Assembly: GCA_048497495.1 (NCBI GenBank)
Contig: JAFHCF010000229.1
Location: 1 to 14,161 of the forward strand
Origin: JAFHCF01 sp048497495
Lineage (GTDB): Bacteria; Pseudomonadota; Alphaproteobacteria; Rhizobiales; Ancalomicrobiaceae
Direction of reading: 5' to 3'
Length of the DNA: 14,161 nt
The first letter of the stretch is position 1, and each line of letters starts with the position of its first letter. Under the pieces are notes generated by a model, which saw only the letters and a program-made list of their open reading frames with translations, did not search any database and had not been told where the DNA came from. Below are positions 12,550 through 14,161 of the stretch, one piece after another. The position numbers were made by a program, and so were the translations under genes.

Positions 12550-14115
12550 ATGATCCATGATACCTCCGTGACGCAGGTCGGCAAGTCCGACCGGACGGTG
12601 CGTCGCAAGACCCTCCTGGCCGGGGTCGCCTCCCTCCTCGTCGTCGGCGTTCTCGCCGGCGTCGAGGTCCTCGGCCAGACCCCGAGTGCCCTCGCGCAGG
12701 CGCCGATCGCCGCGCCGTCCCCCCAGACCTTCTCCTTCGCGCCGGTCGTCGAGCGCGTCCGCCCCGCCGTGGTCTCGATCCGGGTCAAGGGCGAGGCGCC
12801 CGTCGCCCGCGAGAGCTTCATGCAGAGCTTCCCCGACATCCCCGAGGGCGGTCCGCTCGATCGCTTCTTCCGTGAATGGGGCGGCCCCGGCGGCCCCGGC
12901 ATGGGTCGCGGCCCCGACGGTCGCGGACCCGGTTGGCGTCATCGCCAAGGTCGCGGCGACACCGTGATGGCCCAGGGCTCCGGCTTCATCGTCTCGCCCG
13001 ACGGCCGGGTCGTCACCAACTTCCACGTCGTCAAGAACGCCAAGGAAGTGACCGTGGTCACCGACGACGGCGCCGAATGGAAGGCCAAGGTGGTCGGCTC
13101 GGACGAGAAGACCGATGTCGCCCTGGTCCAGATCGTCTCCGATCGCAAGGATTTCCCGACCGTTCCCTTCTCCACCGGCGACGTCAAGCCGGGCGACTGG
13201 GTGCTCGCCGTCGGCAATCCCTTCGGTCTCGGCGGCTCGGTCACCGCCGGCATCGTCTCGGCCCGTGGCCGTGAGATCGGCGCCGGCCCCTACGACGACT
13301 TCCTGCAGATCGACGCCCCGATCAACCGCGGCAACTCCGGCGGGCCGACCTTCGATCTCTCCGGCAGCGTCGTCGGCATGAACACCGCGATCTACTCGCC
13401 CAACGGCGGCTCGATCGGCATCGGTTTCGCCATCCCCTCGGCGACGGTGCAGAAGGTCATCGCTCAGCTCGAGAAGGGCGGCGAAGTGGTGCGCGGTTGG
13501 CTCGGCGTGCAGATCCAGCCGGTGGGCCGCGACATGGCCGACAGTCTCGGACTGAAGGATGCGCGCGGCGCCATCGTCGCCGACGCCCAGGCGGGCTCCC
13601 CCGCCGCCAAGGCCGGGCTGAAGACCGGCGACGTGATCTTGGCCGTCAACGGCAAGGCGATCCGCGACAGCCGCGATCTCGCCCGCACCATCGCCGGCTA
13701 CGAGCCCGGCTCCAAGGTCGCCCTCGAGGTAAATCGCGCCGGCACCAAGATGACGCTGCAGGTCGAACTCGGCCGCCTCAACCAAGAGGCCAAGGTCGGA
13801 CCCGCCGCGGACGATTCGGGTGCCGCTTCCACGTCGCTCGCCGATCTCGGCCTGCGTCTGGCGCCGGCGTCCGAAGTCGGCGAGAAGGGCGGCGGCGTCG
13901 CGGTCGTCGACGTCGATCCGGCGGGGCCCGCCGCGGCGCGCGGCATCTCCTCCGGCGACGTGGTGCTCGAGGTCCAGGGCCGCGTCGTCTCGACCCCGGC
14001 CGATGTCTCCTCCGCCATCCGCACCGCCCGCGATCAGGGCCGCAAGGCCGTGCTGCTCCGCGTCAAGTCGGATCAGGGCATCCGCTTCGTACCGCTGCCG
14101 ATCGTCGTCGGCTGA
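12550..14115 (+). CDS. degP: Periplasmic Do-family serine protease/chaperone, DegP/DegQ type
   Basis: 521 residues, complete. The N-terminus has a long n-region (1-20, ending VRRK), a hydrophobic stretch (21-41) and a likely cleavage near ALAQA (47-51). The trypsin-like domain (about 62-310) carries the triad H159 (TNFHVV), D189 (KTDVALV) and S263 in GNSGGP. The loop that in DegP is the regulatory LA loop (about 85-137) is Gly/Pro/Arg-rich (GGPGGPGMGRGPDGRGPG at 111-128). PDZ1 spans about 316-408, starting at GWLGVQIQPV, and PDZ2 about 430-515. It degrades or refolds misfolded exported proteins in the periplasm. GGGTGA 6 bases before ATG 12550 may be its ribosome binding site. In S. meliloti a degP gene lies downstream of cycHJKL, as here. 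DegP, DegQ and MucD cannot be separated by sequence alone. Confidence 0.95.
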   Translation: MIHDTSVTQVGKSDRTVRRKTLLAGVASLLVVGVLAGVEVLGQTPSALAQAPIAAPSPQTFSFAPVVERVRPAVVSIRVKGEAPVARESFMQSFPDIPEGGPLDRFFREWGGPGGPGMGRGPDGRGPGWRHRQGRGDTVMAQGSGFIVSPDGRVVTNFHVVKNAKEVTVVTDDGAEWKAKVVGSDEKTDVALVQIVSDRKDFPTVPFSTGDVKPGDWVLAVGNPFGLGGSVTAGIVSARGREIGAGPYDDFLQIDAPINRGNSGGPTFDLSGSVVGMNTAIYSPNGGSIGIGFAIPSATVQKVIAQLEKGGEVVRGWLGVQIQPVGRDMADSLGLKDARGAIVADAQAGSPAAKAGLKTGDVILAVNGKAIRDSRDLARTIAGYEPGSKVALEVNRAGTKMTLQVELGRLNQEAKVGPAADDSGAASTSLADLGLRLAPASEVGEKGGGVAVVDVDPAGPAAARGISSGDVVLEVQGRVVSTPADVSSAIRTARDQGRKAVLLRVKSDQGIRFVPLPIVVG

Positions 14116-14161
14116 CGACGGCCACGCCTTCGCCGCCGGGCCCGCCCGATCCCCAGAACGC

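Noticed and set aside
1..14161. tRNA, rRNA, CRISPR, insertion sequence or attachment site
   Set aside because: No cloverleaf-like segment, regularly spaced repeats, transposase or integrase frame, or flanking direct repeats were seen by eye.

Overview
The window reads as a stretch of chromosome from a high-GC alphaproteobacterium, most likely order Hyphomicrobiales (Rhizobiales). The grounds are strong G/C third-position bias, a gene-transfer-agent (GTA) type tail gene, the cytochrome c maturation order ccmI-ccmE-ccmF-ccmH (the rhizobial cycHJKL order), and a PhoP/FeuP-type two-component system close to it with a Do-family protease downstream. All supported genes lie on the + strand. I cannot name genus or species.

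Layout. (1) 2-3002: the 3' part of a large GTA/phage tail gene (gp15, TIM-barrel and tail-tip domains), then a 62-residue membrane protein that looks phage-lysis-like. (2) 3061-5506: a regulatory unit with a PhoP-type direct repeat, a secreted PepSY protein in the feuN position, an OmpR-type response regulator (FeuP) and a PhoQ-like histidine kinase (FeuQ), the last two overlapping by 11 bases. (3) 5637-7686: a small outer-membrane lipoprotein of the 17-kDa surface antigen type and an unrecognised 472-residue, probably cytoplasmic helical protein. (4) 7911-12336: ccmI, ccmE, ccmF and ccmH, the haem delivery and ligation part of system I cytochrome c maturation, with a palindromic intergenic repeat between ccmE and ccmF. 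(5) 12550-14115: a DegP/DegQ-type periplasmic protease with two PDZ domains. The last 46 bases hold nothing I can identify.

Functionally, everything from 3102 onward except the 472-residue protein is about the cell envelope. A membrane sensor with a periplasmic partner, an outer-membrane lipoprotein, periplasmic cytochrome c assembly and periplasmic protein quality control sit together. From memory of the rhizobial literature, feuPQ and cycHJKL are linked in Rhizobium leguminosarum and affect high-affinity iron uptake, FeuN restrains FeuQ in Sinorhizobium meliloti, and degP lies next to cycHJKL there. The window fits that synteny, with two extra genes between feuQ and ccmI.

No rRNA, tRNA, CRISPR array or insertion sequence was seen. 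I found no clearly undescribed system. The best leads are the apparently leaderless, autoregulated promoter of the PepSY gene, the stem-loop between the putative inhibitor and its regulator, the unrecognised 472-residue protein, and the small membrane protein behind the GTA tail gene.
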